Origin: Aspidiotus rigidus
Taxonomy: Eukaryota; Arthropoda; Insecta; Hemiptera; Diaspididae
Reading direction: 5' to 3'
Length of the DNA stretch: 64,000 nucleotides
NCBI GenBank assembly: GCA_035079385.1
Contig: JAVHKY010000003.1
Coordinates: 9,031,501-9,095,500, forward strand
The position numbers were made by a program, and so were the translations under genes. The notes beneath the pieces were generated by a model. That model had not been told where the DNA came from and did no database searches. It saw nothing but the letters and a program-made list of their open reading frames with translations. Positions within the stretch are counted from its first letter, which is position 1; every line of letters starts with the position of its first letter. Shown here piece by piece: positions 11,650 to 23,372 of the stretch.

Positions 11650-12091
11650 CATGTTCCATGTCTTTTATATTTTATCAATCATCTTGAAATATTTCAGTCT
11701 AGGCTTTTACTAGGTCAAGTGTTCGTGAGGTATTATTCGTTTACCCCTTTACCTATCTTGGCGTCGCGTCGTATAAGTCTTGTATGAGAAATATTTTGAG
11801 GTAATTGTGGGTGTTCTATATTTTGAGGTATCAATTTTCGTGGGGCGAACTCGCTTCGCTCGTTCGCCCCCTGTCTCGCTGTTGTATTGGAATGGTATGA
11901 GAAAATTCAAGTCTTCTATGAGAAATATGAGGTAGCGCGAACTCGCTGTTGTATTGGAATGGTATGAGACAATTCAAGTCTAGGGGACTTGGAGACTTGG
12001 AAAAATTTCGACTATCCAGCCATATATGATAAGAAGACGGACTTAGAAAATTTTCCAATTATTAATTATATTAATTATTTAATTATTTAAT

Positions 12092-12163
<72 letters not shown>

Positions 12164-12590
12164 TTATTAATTATTATTATTACGCGGGGTGTACTCGCGA
12201 ATTTCTGAATTACCCACGAGGTAGAGATGTGCACGGACGCACGCTTGCACGGACGCACGGTAATCAATTATTTAATTATTTAATTATTAATTAATTAATT
12301 ATTTATTATTATTACGCGGGGTGTACTCGCGAATTTCTGAATCATCCACGGGGTAGAGATTTTCTAATTATTATTTATATTAATTATATAATTATTTAAT
12401 TATTTAATTATTTATTTATTTAATGATTTAATTATTAATTAATTAATTAATTAATATAATTATTTATTATCATTACGCGGGGTGTACTCGCGAATTTCTG
12501 AATCACCCACGGGGTAGAGATTTCTCTTGACGGGGGGGGAGGGGGGGTGTACTCGCGAGTTTCAAAATCGGGGTCCGGCCAGAGAAAAGA
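11650..12590. repeat. Type 3 composite repeat, inverted copy at 29.64-30.42 kb
   Basis: It contains the GTATGAGAAATATTTTGAGG / CTCGCTTCGCTCGTTCGCC units. Next come long TTTA/TTAA-rich tracts with repeated blocks reading ATTACGCGGGGTGTACTCGC and CACGGGGTAGAGATT. It ends at AGACATGGAACATG. The region at 29.64-30.42 kb holds the same blocks in reverse order on the opposite strand. Confidence 0.75.
12095..12163. repeat. (TTTA)n microsatellite
   Basis: An essentially uninterrupted run of TTTA units inside the type 3 composite repeat. Confidence 0.95.
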
Positions 12591-12755
12591 CATGGAACAT
12601 GTCAAAACCCACCCCCTAAAGGCTGGGGAAAATGTTTTGTGGCACGTTTTGGCCTCCCAAATTCAGTTTTTGGAATATTTCTCAAAAACTAAGCGCTTTA
12701 CAAGAAAATGTTTCGAACAAAAGATGTTCCTCTTGAAATTTCAAATAAAATGATG
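12585..12755 (+). repeat. Arm of inverted repeat (partner 16330-16495)
   Basis: The block runs from AAGGCTGGGG through GTGGCACGTTTTGGCC and CTCAAAAACTAAGCG to GATGTTCCTCTTGAAATTTC. It is repeated in reverse complement at 16330-16495. At the partner the sequence continues directly into the block found here at 14.12 kb, so this arm has been split by about 1.35 kb of inserted DNA. Confidence 0.7.
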
Positions 12756-12954
12756 TATAGATTAGTCAACTTGTATACTGTATATTAGGAATGAGGCCTA
12801 GTATACTAAGCTAGTATTCGCTCGTTCGCCCCCTTCGTCTAGTATTTGTCTATTCAGAATAAGCTAGTATACTGTATATTAGGTCTGGGTTTCATAGCCC
12901 TTCTCGATGGGTCCGCTCGTTCGCCTCCTTCTTTGTCCAGTATAAATCTAGTTT

Positions 12955-13365
12955 AGAGCTAGTATATAAAGCTAGTCTTGTATGAAGCAAGCCCAGTATA
13001 CAATGTCAAATAGTATAGCTCAGCTAGTATATTAGGCTAGTATAATGTACATTAGGGCAGTATAATGAAGCCTAGTATACTAAGCTCGTACTAAGCTAGT
13101 ATTGCACACACGCACGCGCACGCAAATTTCGAAATTAGGGTAGGGCTCAGAGAAAATAAGTCTAGTTTAGAGTTAGTATAAAGCTAGTCTAGTATGAAGC
13201 AAGCCCAGTGTACAATATCAAGTAGTATAGCTCAGCTACTGGCTAGTATAATGTACATTAGGGCTAGTATAATGAAGCCTAGTCTAGTACACTAAGCTAG
13301 TACTAAGCTAGTATTGTACGCACGCACGCGCACGCAAATTTCGAAATTAGGGTAGGGCTTAGAGT
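12955..13365. repeat. ~200-bp tandem duplication rich in CTAGTAT
   Basis: Two consecutive copies (about 12955-13158 and 13160-13365) share AAGCAAGCCCAGT, AGTATAGCTCAGCTA, ATAATGTACATTAGGG and end with CGCACGCAAATTTCGAAATT plus AGGGTAGGGCT. Upstream 12760-12954 carries looser versions of the same words. The CACGCGCACGC block recurs at 14.05 kb. Confidence 0.75.
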
Positions 13366-13370
13366 AGAAA

Positions 13371-14020
13371 TTACGGCTTCCTTAACGAAGTTAAACGAGG
13401 AACGCAGGGAACCTGTTTTATGATTCGAGTGAGATTTGGTATTGAAAATTCAAGGAAGCCTAGATTTGGAGAAAGGTAGTAAAAAGAAGGCCTAGACCAA
13501 CTATTAGTGTAATATAATATAGTTGGATAAATCAGGTTCCTTGTTAAAATTTCCACTCTTAGCTCGAGAGTCGAAAATTTTCTAAGTCCCCCTCCTATCA
13601 TCTATAGCTCGAGAGTCAAAATTTTTTCCAAGTCCCCCTCCTATCATATATAGCTCGAGAGTCGAAATTTTTCTAAGTCCCCCTCCTATCATATATAGCT
13701 CGAGAGTCGAAATTTTTCCAAGTCCCTCTCCTATCACATATGGCGTGAGAGTCGAATTTTTTCTAAGTCCCCCCTCCTATCATCTATAGCTCGAGAGTCG
13801 AAATTTTTTCCAAGTCCCCCTCCTATCATCCATAGCTCGCGAGTCGAAATTTTTTCTAAGTCCCCCTCCTATCATATATAGCTCGAGAGTCGACATTTTT
13901 CTAAGTCCCCCTTCTATCATATATAGCTCAAGAGTCGAAATTTTTCTAAGTTTTTCGCTGGACGGCGCACGGCGGACGGCAGATTTCTCAAATAGCCCCC
14001 CATAAAACAGGTTCCCTGTT
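13371..14020 (+). mobile_element. Type 1 minisatellite element, complete copy A
   Basis: The 5' end TTACGGCTTCC is followed by two small hairpins: TTAAC-GAA-GTTAA (13382-13394) and CAGG-GAA-CCTG (13405-13415). A unique ~130-bp region and about nine 45-bp minisatellite units follow (about 13555-13950), then a GGACGGCGCACGGCGG tract. The 3' end is ATAAAACAGGTTCCCTGTT, whose last 15 bases form an AACAGG/CCTGTT hairpin with a TTC loop. A-runs lie directly outside both ends. There is no coding capacity. Confidence 0.8.
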
Positions 14021-14099
14021 AAAAATCTCAAGTCCCAAGGTCATCTGCACGCACACACGCACGCGCACGCAAATTTCGAAATTCAGGCCAGAGCAAAGA

Positions 14100-14290
14100 C
14101 ATGAAACATGTCAAAAGTCCAGTTTGGACCGAATAGTCAGCTCAAAAATTCCCTCGAAGTATTATAGTTTTCAAAATTTAGACGAAATTTATCAAATTTT
14201 TGCTGATATTTTGGACAAATCAACTTCTAGAAGAAAATGTATAGGAAGGAAAAATTTTCTTTATAGTATTTCTTATAAAATAGTAATACC
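14100..14290 (+). repeat. Arm of inverted repeat flanking RTE fragment (partner 16170-16330)
   Basis: CTCAAAAATTCCCTCGAAGT, CAAAATTTAGACGAAATTTA and ACTTCTAGAAGAAAATGTAT recur in reverse complement at 16175-16330, on the other side of the RTE fragment. Confidence 0.75.
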
Positions 14291-14394
14291 TAATATCTTC
14301 TTTAGAACAAGCGGAAATAGAGGAAATTTATTGTCGAATTAATTCTTATACTGTATTTAGCTATAAGAATATTAAAATTTAGCTATATCAAGAC

Positions 14395-14760
14395 TTACAT
14401 AAAGATGGAATTATTCATCCATATCTGGTAGTACTCGTATTTTTTGAATATTCTTCTTTGTATTATACGCAGCATTTTTTTTAGCAGATGTGACATCAAG
14501 CTGATTAGTCTGAAATCGTTGCAGCTTTTCGTTTTTTGCTTCTTGGGAATTGTTACGAACATTGGTCGAAGCCATTCTTCTGGTATTGTTCCGCTAATGT
14601 AGATTCTGTTGTATAACCTCGTCAGTTCTCCAATGCTGTGTTCATCCAACACTTTCAGTAATTCTGCTATCATTCCATCCGGTCCAGGGGCCTTTCTTAC
14701 TGGAGCGCTTTCTACTTCGGATTGAAGGATTTCTAGTCCTTCTTCTGCAGTTACTTCCAT
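14395..14760 (-). pseudogene. RTE reverse transcriptase, N-terminal part
   Basis: The 121-codon stretch contains KAPGPDGMIAELLK, GTIPEEWLRPMFVTIPKK and CNDFRLISLMSHLLKKMLRI. These are the fingers and early palm of a non-LTR reverse transcriptase. Motif A and the catalytic YADD box are absent because the element ends at about 14390. It cannot function. Confidence 0.85.
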
Positions 14761-14900
14761 GGATTCTCTTTCATCTTCAAACAGTTTCTCAATATATCTG
14801 GTTCATTCCACAACCAGACTGTTTTCCTCCACAATTATGTTTCCCTCTTGGTTTCTCATTACGTAAGGTTTCTTTGGTCTGTAAATTCCGGCAGTTTCCT

Positions 14901-15137
14901 TCAGTTTCTTAAGTAGCTGATATTCATCGTGGTGGCAATTTCTTCACAAGATTTAAGATAAAATTCTTCTTTTCCTTTTTTTACTGCCTTTTTGACCTTC
15001 CTCTGGGTCTCTCTGTATTTTCGCTCATCCTTGTTCTTGTGTTTCCTTCTTTCGTCTACGAGTTCCAGAATTTCTTCTGTTATCCATGCGTTCTTCTCTT
15101 TTCGCTCCCTTTTGCCCAGGACTTCTTCAGCCAACAT
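14901..15137 (-). pseudogene. RTE linker between endonuclease and RT
   Basis: A lysine- and glutamate-rich stretch (WITEEILELVDERRKHKNKD…, then EEFYLKSCEEIATT) matches the helical linker typical of RTE polyproteins between the endonuclease and RT domains. It is in a different frame from its neighbours. Confidence 0.65.
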
Positions 15138-15249
15138 TCTTCATCCGCGCACTATATTTTTCGACATCGTCATTTCCTATTTCCTGCTCGGAAATGCCTT
15201 GTAATTTATGGCTTATATTTTCTCTTACCTTTCGCTTGACCTCTGGTTG

Positions 15250-16180
15250 TTATAGTTTCAACGTATTTATAAACCGTTTCGAGGCTTTCTTAATTTTCTT
15301 AAATCGGGTTTTAACCTTCGCCGCAAGAAGGATATGATCTGAGTTTATATCTGCACTAGGACACGTTTCCACGGCTTTTATAGAGTTTCTGAAACGCTTT
15401 TTGACCATTATGTAGTCTATTTGGTTTCTGACAATCAAATATTTACTATCAGTCGGAGCTTTCCACGTATATAAACTTCTTTTTGGGAGCTGAAACCACG
15501 TATTGGTAATGATGAGTTGTTGTTCCTGACAAAATTGGATGAGCCGTTCACCACGTTCGTTTTGTTCTCCTAAGCCAAAAGGTCCGGCAATTGTTCCTGT
15601 TGGACCTCTTCCAACCTTAGCATTCATATCCTCAATCACAAAAGTTACTTTTGCAGGTTTTTAATAGTACCTCTACCTGTCCATAAAAATCCTCAAGTTG
15701 TGCGTCATCTTTGTCCGCTGTAGGCGCGTAGATTTGTATTATACGAGTATTTATGTCGAATGGATGGGCTGCAAGTTGGATCATCATAGTTCTCGCAGAC
15801 AGTGGTATAAATGATTTCACCGCTACGGCGGTAGATTTATCACATATAATAGCTACTCCTTTCTGGTGCGGTCCGTCTTCTGCTCCTGAGAAATATATGG
15901 TATGCTCTTCTGTCTCAAAGCATCCGGAGCCAAGCCAGTGTGTTTCACCAACACCGAGAATGTGAATATCCAGGCGTTTCATTTCTCGGATTAGATTGTG
16001 GATTTCTCTCGTTTCGTTTGATGTGCGTACATTCCATATACCTATCTTTAGAATCTTTGTCATTTCGAGCTGGGATATTCTTAGCACTCCTGCTCCATTG
16101 AAGGAGTCCTTATTGTTACATTTTACAGCCACAGAAGATGAAGAAGCAAACAAAATGTGTGTAGAATAAACTTTATTCAT
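15250..16180 (-). pseudogene. RTE apurinic-type endonuclease, frameshifted
   Basis: Two minus-strand stretches form one endonuclease: 16180-15632 with KIGIWNVRT, LGVGETHWLGSG and IIQIYAPTADKDDAQLEDFY, and 15639-15250 with DMNAKVG, NQIDYIMVKKRFRNS and ADINSDHILLAAKV. These are the standard catalytic landmarks of the EEP fold (N in WNVRT, E in ETHW, D/N in DMN, D/H in SDH). A few residues are lost at the frame change near 15635. In an intact element this enzyme nicks the target to prime reverse transcription. Confidence 0.85.
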
Positions 16181-16329
16181 AAGAAATACTATAAAGAAAA
16201 TGCTTCCTTCCTATACATTTTCTTCTAGAAGTTGTTTTTTCTGAGATACACCAACAATTTGATAAATTTCGTCTAAATTTTGAAAACTATATTACTTCGA
16301 GGGAATTTTTGAGCTGGCTCCTAAACTGG

Positions 16330-16495
16330 ACTTTCTATGCATCATTTTATTTGAAATTTGAAGAGGAACATCTTTTGTTCGAAACATTTTCTTGTAAAAC
16401 GCTTAGTTTTTGAGAAATAGCCCAAAAACTGAATTTGGGGGGGCCAAAACGTGCCACAAAAAAATTTTCCCCAGCCTTTGAGGGGTGGGGTTTTT
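16330..16495 (-). repeat. Arm of inverted repeat (partner 12585-12755)
   Basis: Reverse complement of the 12585-12755 block. Here it joins directly to the 14.1-kb type block at 16170-16330, giving the uninterrupted order of the repeat. Confidence 0.7.
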
Positions 16496-16498
16496 TTT

Positions 16499-17627
16499 AA
16501 CAGGGAACCTGTTTTATGGGGGGCTATTTGAGAAATCTGCCGTGCGCCGTCCGCCGTCCGCCGTCCGCCGTCCGCCGTGCGCCGTCCAGCGAAAAACTTA
16601 GAAAAATTTCGACCCTCGAGCCATATATGATAGGAGAGGGACTTGGAAAAATTTCGACTCTCGAGCTATATATGATAGAAGGGGGACTTAGAAAAATTTC
16701 GACTCTCGAGCTATAGATGATAGGAGGGGAACTTAGAAAAATTTCGACTCTCGAGCTATATATGATAGAAGGGGGACTTAGAAAAATTCCGAATCTCGAG
16801 CTATAGATGATAGGAGGGGAACTTAGAAAAATTTCGACTCTCGAGCTATATATGATAGAAGGGGGACTTAGAAAAATTTCGACTCTCGAGCCATATATGA
16901 TAGGAGAGGGACTTAGAAAAATTTCGACTCTCGAGCTATATATGATAGAAGGGGGACTTAGAAAAAATTTCGAATCTCGAGCTATAGATGATAGGAGGGG
17001 AACTTAGAAAAATTTCGACTCTCGAGCTATATATGATAGAAGGGGGACTTAGAAAAATTTCGACTCTCGAGCCATATATGATAGGAGAGGGACTTAGAAA
17101 GATTTCGACTCTCGAGCTATATATGATAGAAGGGGGACTTGGAAAAAATTTCGAATCTCGAGCTATAGATGATAGGAGGGGAACTTAGAAAAATTTCGAC
17201 TCTCGAGCTATATATGATAGGAGGGGGACTTGAAAAAATTTCGACTCTCGAGCTATATATGATAGAAGGGGGACTTAGAAAAATTTCGACTCTCGAGCTA
17301 TAGATGATAGGAGGGGAACTTAGAAAAATTTCGACTCTCGAGCTATATATGATAGAAGGGGGACTTAGAAAAATGTCGACTCTCGAGCCATATATGATAG
17401 GAGAGGGACTTAGAAAAATTTCGACTCTCGAGCTATATATGATAGAAGGGGGACTTAGAAAAAATTTCGAATCTCGAGCTATAGATGATAGGAGGGGAAC
17501 TTAGAAAAATTTCGACTGTCGAGCTATATATGATCTAGGCTTCCTTGAATTTTCAATACCAAATCTCATTCGAATCATAAAACAGGTTCCCTGCGTTCCT
17601 CGTTTAACTTCGTTAAGGAAGCCGTCA
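16499..17627 (-). mobile_element. Type 1 minisatellite element, complete copy B (reverse)
   Basis: In reverse orientation: AACAGGGAACCTGTTTTAT at the left, a GCCGTCCGCC tract, about 20 minisatellite units (16600-17530), the unique region, and CGTTAAGGAAGCCGTCA at the right. T-runs (A-runs in element orientation) lie outside both ends. The right-hand flank matches the repeat at 11464-11575 up to its A-run, which marks the insertion site on that side. Confidence 0.8.
16600..17535. repeat. 45-bp minisatellite array of type 1 element B
   Basis: About 20 units of 45 bp, each containing GACTTAGAAAAATTTCGA, CTCGAGCTATA and TATGATAGAAGG or the AGGAGGGG variant. Variants alternate in runs, indicating higher-order amplification. 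Because 45 is a multiple of three, several frames stay open for ~66 codons. These are not genes. Confidence 0.9.
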
Positions 17628-17735
17628 TTTTTTGTACTTTTCGATACCTTCCTCTACATATTTCAGCAAACACCCGTTCTCCATCAAAAAATTCTTTTTT
17701 ATTGTCTAGTTTACCTAGACTAAATTGATTACACA
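17628..17735 (-). repeat. Dispersed repeat, inverted partner of 11464-11575
   Basis: Reverse complement of the 11.46-kb repeat, starting at the T-run beside type 1 element B. Confidence 0.6.
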
Positions 17736-18755
17736 GGAGCCAAAATTCACGCTCGAAGATAATAAATTTGGTGGTTTAAAAACTTCCTCCGTAAGATCTT
17801 GTAACTCGTATTTTTTTTTTTTTTTTTTTGATTTTAGCGAAATTTGTGTTTCTTTCATTCACACTATTTATGGTATTACCATATTTTCACGTAAGAAGTG
17901 GAAGAAGAGAAGACGTTGTTACGCATCGTATTATCGAAAAACGTACTACAACCTATTATGCGACGAACCTGTCTATGTCGTATCGTAGGTATACGAGGCA
18001 CTCATTCAATTTTTTTGCCCTTCAAGAAGCGGCGAGGCAACATTTCATTAATATTCATTATCAATCTGTGAATATCTTCGATCTATAACAGTGTGAGACA
18101 TAGACTCGATGATTTGCATTGCAACTCACTACAGACTACGTAACGCGGGAACTCAGATGATTGCGGTTATACTCAATGAAAGTGGTGAATGACCTGAGAT
18201 CAAATGCGGTAAAAGTCATTAATCGGATGGAAGTTGTTACTGTATTATAAATAACCGTAAAAAATAGGAATTACAAAACGAGAAGGTATCGTACACGAAA
18301 AATTATACAAGGCATCTTTCTAGCTAGGAAAACTTTCAAGAAAAAATCTAGCAAGCTTATTGAGATCCATAATTTTTTAAGTGAAATTGTTTTTTTTTTT
18401 TTTTTTTCTATGATAAATATAAAGCAGAATATGGGCAAAAATTGTCAATTTCGTTCTTCTCTTTAAATTATCTTTCATACTTTCTCAAATCTGAGTCGCT
18501 ATCCCCGTTCCCTGTGCAGTTGTTGTACATGGTGCATTCCCACTAATGATTTTCACATTGTCACTAAGAGTAGTGGTGTTTACAGTGCTCACCCGTTGAT
18601 GGTCTATGACCGAAAGCGCTTGTTATTTAATTAATTAATACGGTCCAGTCAAGTGTTCTATTATTACTGATAAAAATGTGCCGTAAAGTGAACGAACAAA
18701 TTAAACTTATCTACTGCCAATTTTAATGAAATAGGCCGGGTATCAATCGGAAAAA
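17736..18755. other. Unassigned AT-rich sequence
   Basis: It includes T-runs at 17810-17829 and 18390-18408. No gene or element recognised. Confidence 0.3.
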
Positions 18756-18912
18756 CGCGGGACTTGAAAAAATTATGACTTCCGAGCTATATATAATGGG
18801 AAAAGGACTTGAATTTCGACTTCCGAGCTAGAAAATGTATAAACAGAGAGACCTCCGTAAAACAGGTTCCATGTTTGCCTCGATTAACACACTTAATGTA
18901 GGCAACCCCGAG
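18756..18912 (+). mobile_element. Decayed type 1 element remnant
   Basis: Two degenerate minisatellite units (CTTCCGAGCTATATATAATG and similar) are followed by GTAAAACAGGTTCCATGTTTG, a mutated type 1 end with its hairpin partly destroyed. Confidence 0.55.
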
Positions 18913-20457
18913 CAGGTAACGAAGTAGGTGCAAGTTTTGTTCCTTTCTCTAGGTGTCAAAATTATGAAAGTAGTTATTAGGTAACCAAACAAAATGAAAA
19001 ATGTAAAATGTAGACAAATAGCATAAGATATTTCATTTAAAGTACTCGAGAAGAGGGTGAAATTTAGGACATTTTGTAGATCGTATATAGATATAATCAT
19101 TGTGATCAAGCTCAAAAAGTTGGACAGGACATTGTGTGTCTTCGCGATAAAGTTTCTGATGCTGGCCGTACGAATTTATTGAGCTTGATCTCTCTCACTG
19201 AACTTCTCACAAAATAGAGCGAGTCACGTGTAAAACCGAATTGACACACAGGCAACGTAGGCACGTGCCTTTGTCCGCGCGCGCGAACATTTTAAAATTT
19301 GGGAAAAATTTAACTTTAATAATTATTTTAAGAACCCAGAATTAGCCCGAGTTTAAAAAATTGTCTACTACATACCTATGTTTGCGCGCGCGTCATTCTC
19401 TTTCCTCACAATGATTGGGAATTAATTTCACTTGAAGGATTCATAATATTTTTACTTTTAGTGAAAATTAGTAGCACTGCAGTAGAACCAAATAAATACA
19501 TTTTCTAATCTACCGTTAAATTCTAAGAAACGTAATTGAAATCTCCATTTTCTCCTTTCGTAATTGAATGTATTCAGAAAACTAAAGATACAGTAATCAT
19601 GTAACCAGAGCAAAAAAAAAGAAGAAAAACAGAAATAGGCTTAATAGATTTGTGAACATTCTGACGCGTAGCAAATTACACGAGTACCAAACTATTTTGC
19701 ATAATTTTGCACGTGTACACGAATAATATATAGGGAATCATTGCCCAATTAGAAGAAGAATACGTAAAAGTTGTAATTAGAGTGTGTGTTGTGATTAGAA
19801 GTTCAAAAAGTTATAGATAAAAAGCAGTGAACGATTTGGTAGGTAGGTAGTAGGGTACTTTTTGTATGGTCTGGTTGTTGAGTTCTTTAGACTTTAGCTC
19901 TTTCTTCCATCGATTTCACCATGATGGCGATTTTTGTAAAATTGTTGCATGTTTAGAGAATTATTCACTGTTCCAGCTAGGTTAAATATGGAATAATAAT
20001 TCAGATTTTCTGAGCTTATCGAGTTACACAAGAACTTATCTCATTTACAGCGATTCAAATTTTTGGAAATACGTAATACGTCAATAACACGTCTATGATT
20101 ATCTGAAAAGCTGATAATTATTGTACGGTGTTTTCTTTGCGATAGTACGAGTAGGTTACACGTGGTACTGACGTACCTACGCAGTTTTTCTAAAACTCTA
20201 ATCCAATAATATTGGCACAAATAGTACACCGTGCTTTTCTTGGGGCATTCATTTCTCATATAATATAGTGTAATAAGAATATACTTGATCTCCAATAAAT
20301 TTCAAACCCTAAGTGCTATTTATACCACGAAATTCACACTCTTATCGACGATTGTAAACAGCTTGAAACAACGATTAGCACTGGGTAAGAATGATACGAC
20401 ACACAATATAACCTTGTTAGAATGCTCACCCTTATAACTCGAAGTCGTTTATATAGT
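18913..20457. other. Unassigned AT-rich sequence
   Basis: No gene, RNA or element recognised. GCGCGCGCG-type dinucleotide runs occur at 19280 and 19388. Confidence 0.3.
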
Positions 20458-21066
20458 CCATGGGCCATAATAGAAAATGGTAGTTTTTGGTACCACGTGG
20501 GGGGACAAAGCGTCACTTTGAGATACGTTAGTAAGAGTGACACTTGCTATAAAAAACGATGATAGACATCTGAGAAGAGCAGCTTTTCAAAATGGCGGAT
20601 CGGTCTTGTGGTAAAAGGCAAATAACTCATATTGTATGGGTTAAATTTTCTACTTTTCTTTTTCAATAAAATAAAATAAGGCCCCAAATAACATATCCAA
20701 CTTCCCGTCCTTCACACCCTGTAATAAATTTTCTGTGGCACGCTCTAGCTCCCTAAAATCAATGTTTTACAAATATCTTGAAGAATATGGGCATCAATTA
20801 TGAAAAGTTTCAGATAAAAAATGTTCCTCGTGAAATTTTTTATAGAAAATACCATTCAAACTTTGTTACGCGTCCAATTATCAGCTTAAATTTCGTAGAA
20901 TGTTGGGAACTTTGAGAAAAAGTTAATTTTTCAGCAATAAAATATCTAAAAAATCAAACACAAATTAAATAAAATTTCAAACAAAAACCATTTCTTTAAA
21001 AATTTCAACTGCAAGATAGATTGCCTAAACTTTGTTCCAAAGTTTGTCAAAATTTCTGAAGGGAAA
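20458..21066 (+). repeat. Left arm of giant foldback
   Basis: Pairs with 22731-23372. It contains TAAAATCAATGTTTTACAAA and GATGAAAAGTT-like words also present in the arm partner. Confidence 0.75.
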
Positions 21067-21489
21067 TTGATTGTGTCCAGTTTGTTACTTTGGAATGACT
21101 TGATCACTTTTTAGGCTTCAGTCACTTTTAGGCAGTTTTTAAAGAAAAAAGTCACTTTTGTCACTTTTTCATCCATACTTGAAAATCACAAGTTTTTCCG
21201 GTGTTGCCATCACTTGGTAGGTGTTTGACCGCGGATCTTTCTTTCTTTCTTTTTTCTATCTGGTACACTCGTTTCTCGCTTCCCATACCACTTGGAGCCT
21301 TTTTTTTTTTTTTTTTTTTGATAATGCAGTTAGGTACTTTTTGGACCAATTGAGCGCTTTCTTCTTTTTATCAATCCAATTATTATAATTTATTAACAAA
21401 TAAATATTTTGGGACACATCGTTTGCATAGATACATTTAAACTAAAAATAATTCAAATAAATATATTTAAAAAAAAAAATTAGCTGTTG

Positions 21490-21922
21490 CTCATGAAGTT
21501 GATTGAATTGACTTTATCATAACTGAACTAAAAAGAAAAAACAAGAGTTTGAATAAAAAAAACTATAGTTACTAAACAAAATATTAAATCATTTTGTAAT
21601 CAAACATTCATATGTAAAACCTTACAGCAGCATCATAGTATCCACTTAAATACTGTATAGAAGGCAAATGTAAACTTTTTGAACCTATTATAATGGAAAA
21701 CTAAATAATTAAATGATTGTATCATTCATGAGGAAGCGTAAGGTTATAAGAGTTTTGTAGGATACGGCGGTGTTGCGAGTCAAAAGCTCTCAGATTTTAC
21801 ATAATTATGTTTGATCACAAAATTATTTAATATTTTATTTAGTAACTCGAGTTTTTTCGATTCAACCTCTTGTTTTTTTCTTTTTAGTTCAGTTATGATA
21901 AACTCAATTTAATCAACTTCAT
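21490..21922. repeat. Nested inverted repeat inside the giant foldback
   Basis: Arms 21490-21625 and 21795-21922 pair (TGAAGTTGATTGAATTGA, TCATAACTGAACTAAAAAG, AAATATTAAATCATTTTG). The loop is about 170 bp. Confidence 0.7.
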
Positions 21923-22730
21923 GTGGAACACCGGATTCTGTTTTTAAATATTTTATATTTTACCTAGTGTTCTAAAATAAATAATTCAAAATAATTTGCA
22001 ATGAATCATTTTGTTTCATTAAATGATTGATAAATATTTAGCAGATATTCAAAAAACCTATTTTGTGTGGTTTTAAGAGATTGCAACGCCATGTGCGGAT
22101 GAACAGCTTAAAAATTATTTAATTTTGTCCACAAAGTACAGCAATATCAACGCGCATGGCGGCAAACGGATAATTACAATTCCTCATCAAGATTTTATTC
22201 CTCTGACTGTAACTAGGCCACTGAACTGTTATTGGCATCACTTACCAATAAAAATACTTTAAATAAATAAATAAAAGTATTTAATGTGATTCCTACAGAT
22301 TTTTTCTTTCAATGTTGGAGCTCACAATAGACTTTTTATGATGACCAGTCAATTTTGTTAGAATCACTTTTGGGTTAAAATTTTCCCTCATTAAAGCTCG
22401 AGTTTGGAGGATATTTGGAAACAATCACTTTCCTTCCAAACGCGCAGAACTTCCGACAATTTTTTAAAAGGAAGTTCAAGTAGTCTATTTTACAGACAAT
22501 TTCAAAACGAACATTTTTTGTTCGAAAGTTTTTCTTATTGAAACTCAATTCTCCAAAATATTTACTATGAATCGATTTTTTTTTAACGCTTACAATTTTT
22601 GGAAGCTTTTCAAGATTATAACTAGACTGACAATAAAATTCAGATGGTCCGTGATGTAGTAAATTTCATAAAAAATATTTTTTGTTCGGTACTCTTTCTT
22701 ATTAGAACAGCTTATTTTTTTGTAATATTT

Positions 22731-23372
22731 GGAAACATTCGATTTCCTTCCAAAAGCTCAGAACTTTCAACAAACTTTGGAAGAAAGTTTAGGCAATCTA
22801 TCTTGCAGTTAGAATTTTTTAATGAAATCGTTTTTGTTTGAAATTTTATTTAATTTGTGTTTGATTTTTAGATATTTTATTGCTGAAATATTGACTTTTT
22901 TTCAAAGTTCCCAACTTTCAACGAACTTTAAGCTGATAATTGGACGCGTAGCAAAGTTTGAAAGGGTATTTTCTATAAAAAATTTCACGAGGAACATTTT
23001 TTATCTGAAACTTTTCATGATTGATACCCAATTTTTCAAGATATTTGCAAAACATTGATTTTAGGGAGCTAGAGCGTGCCACAGAAAATTTATTACAGGA
23101 TGTGAGGGACGAGAAGTTGGATATGTTATTCGGGGCCTCATTTTATTTTATTGAAAAAGAAAGGTAGAAAATTTAACCCATACAATATGAGTTATTTGCC
23201 TTTTACCACAAGACCAATCCGCCACTTTGAAATTGGCCGCCATTTTGAAAAGCTGCTCCTCTCAAATGTCTATCATCGTTTTTTACATCAAGTATCACCC
23301 TTACTAACATATCCCAAAGTATCGCGTTGTCCCCCCGAATGGTACCGCATTTTCATATGGCCCATGGACTAA
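22731..23372 (-). repeat. Right arm of giant foldback
   Basis: Reverse complement of 20458-21066, ending GGCCCATGGACTA. Confidence 0.75.

Larger units (their letters stand above)
14390..16180 (-). mobile_element. RTE-clade non-LTR retrotransposon fragment
   Basis: Minus-strand remnant with an AP-type endonuclease (16075-15250), a linker (15137-14901) and the start of the reverse transcriptase (14760-14395), truncated inside the RT. Endonuclease and RT wording match the RTE/BovB clade, whose endonuclease is also found fused in craniofacial development protein 2. The element is broken by frameshifts. It is bracketed by inverted copies of a 170-bp repeat rather than by obvious target duplications. 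Confidence 0.85.
20458..23372. mobile_element. Giant foldback element (~2.9 kb) with ~620-bp inverted arms
   Basis: The left arm 20458-21066 and right arm 22731-23372 are reverse complements with moderate divergence. Both outermost ends are AGTCCATGGGCCAT with TA beside them. Shared internal landmarks include TAGACATCTGAGA, GTGGCACGCTCTAGCTCCC and ATTGGACGCGTA. No transposase frame exists between the arms. The interior holds a second, nested inverted repeat at 21490-21922. Terminal symmetry with TA flanks suggests a Tc1/mariner-type or foldback non-autonomous element; this is inference. Confidence 0.75.

Noticed and set aside
16516..17504. Repeated ~66-codon open frames of the form MIGGELRKISTLELYM
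   Set aside because: They are translations of the 45-bp minisatellite. Similar frames occur on both strands and no start or regulatory signal is specific to them.
20458..23372. Polinton with long terminal inverted repeats ending near the protease relic
   Set aside because: The protease lies outside the right arm, the arms contain no Polinton genes, and Polintons are far longer and begin with AG-rich ends.
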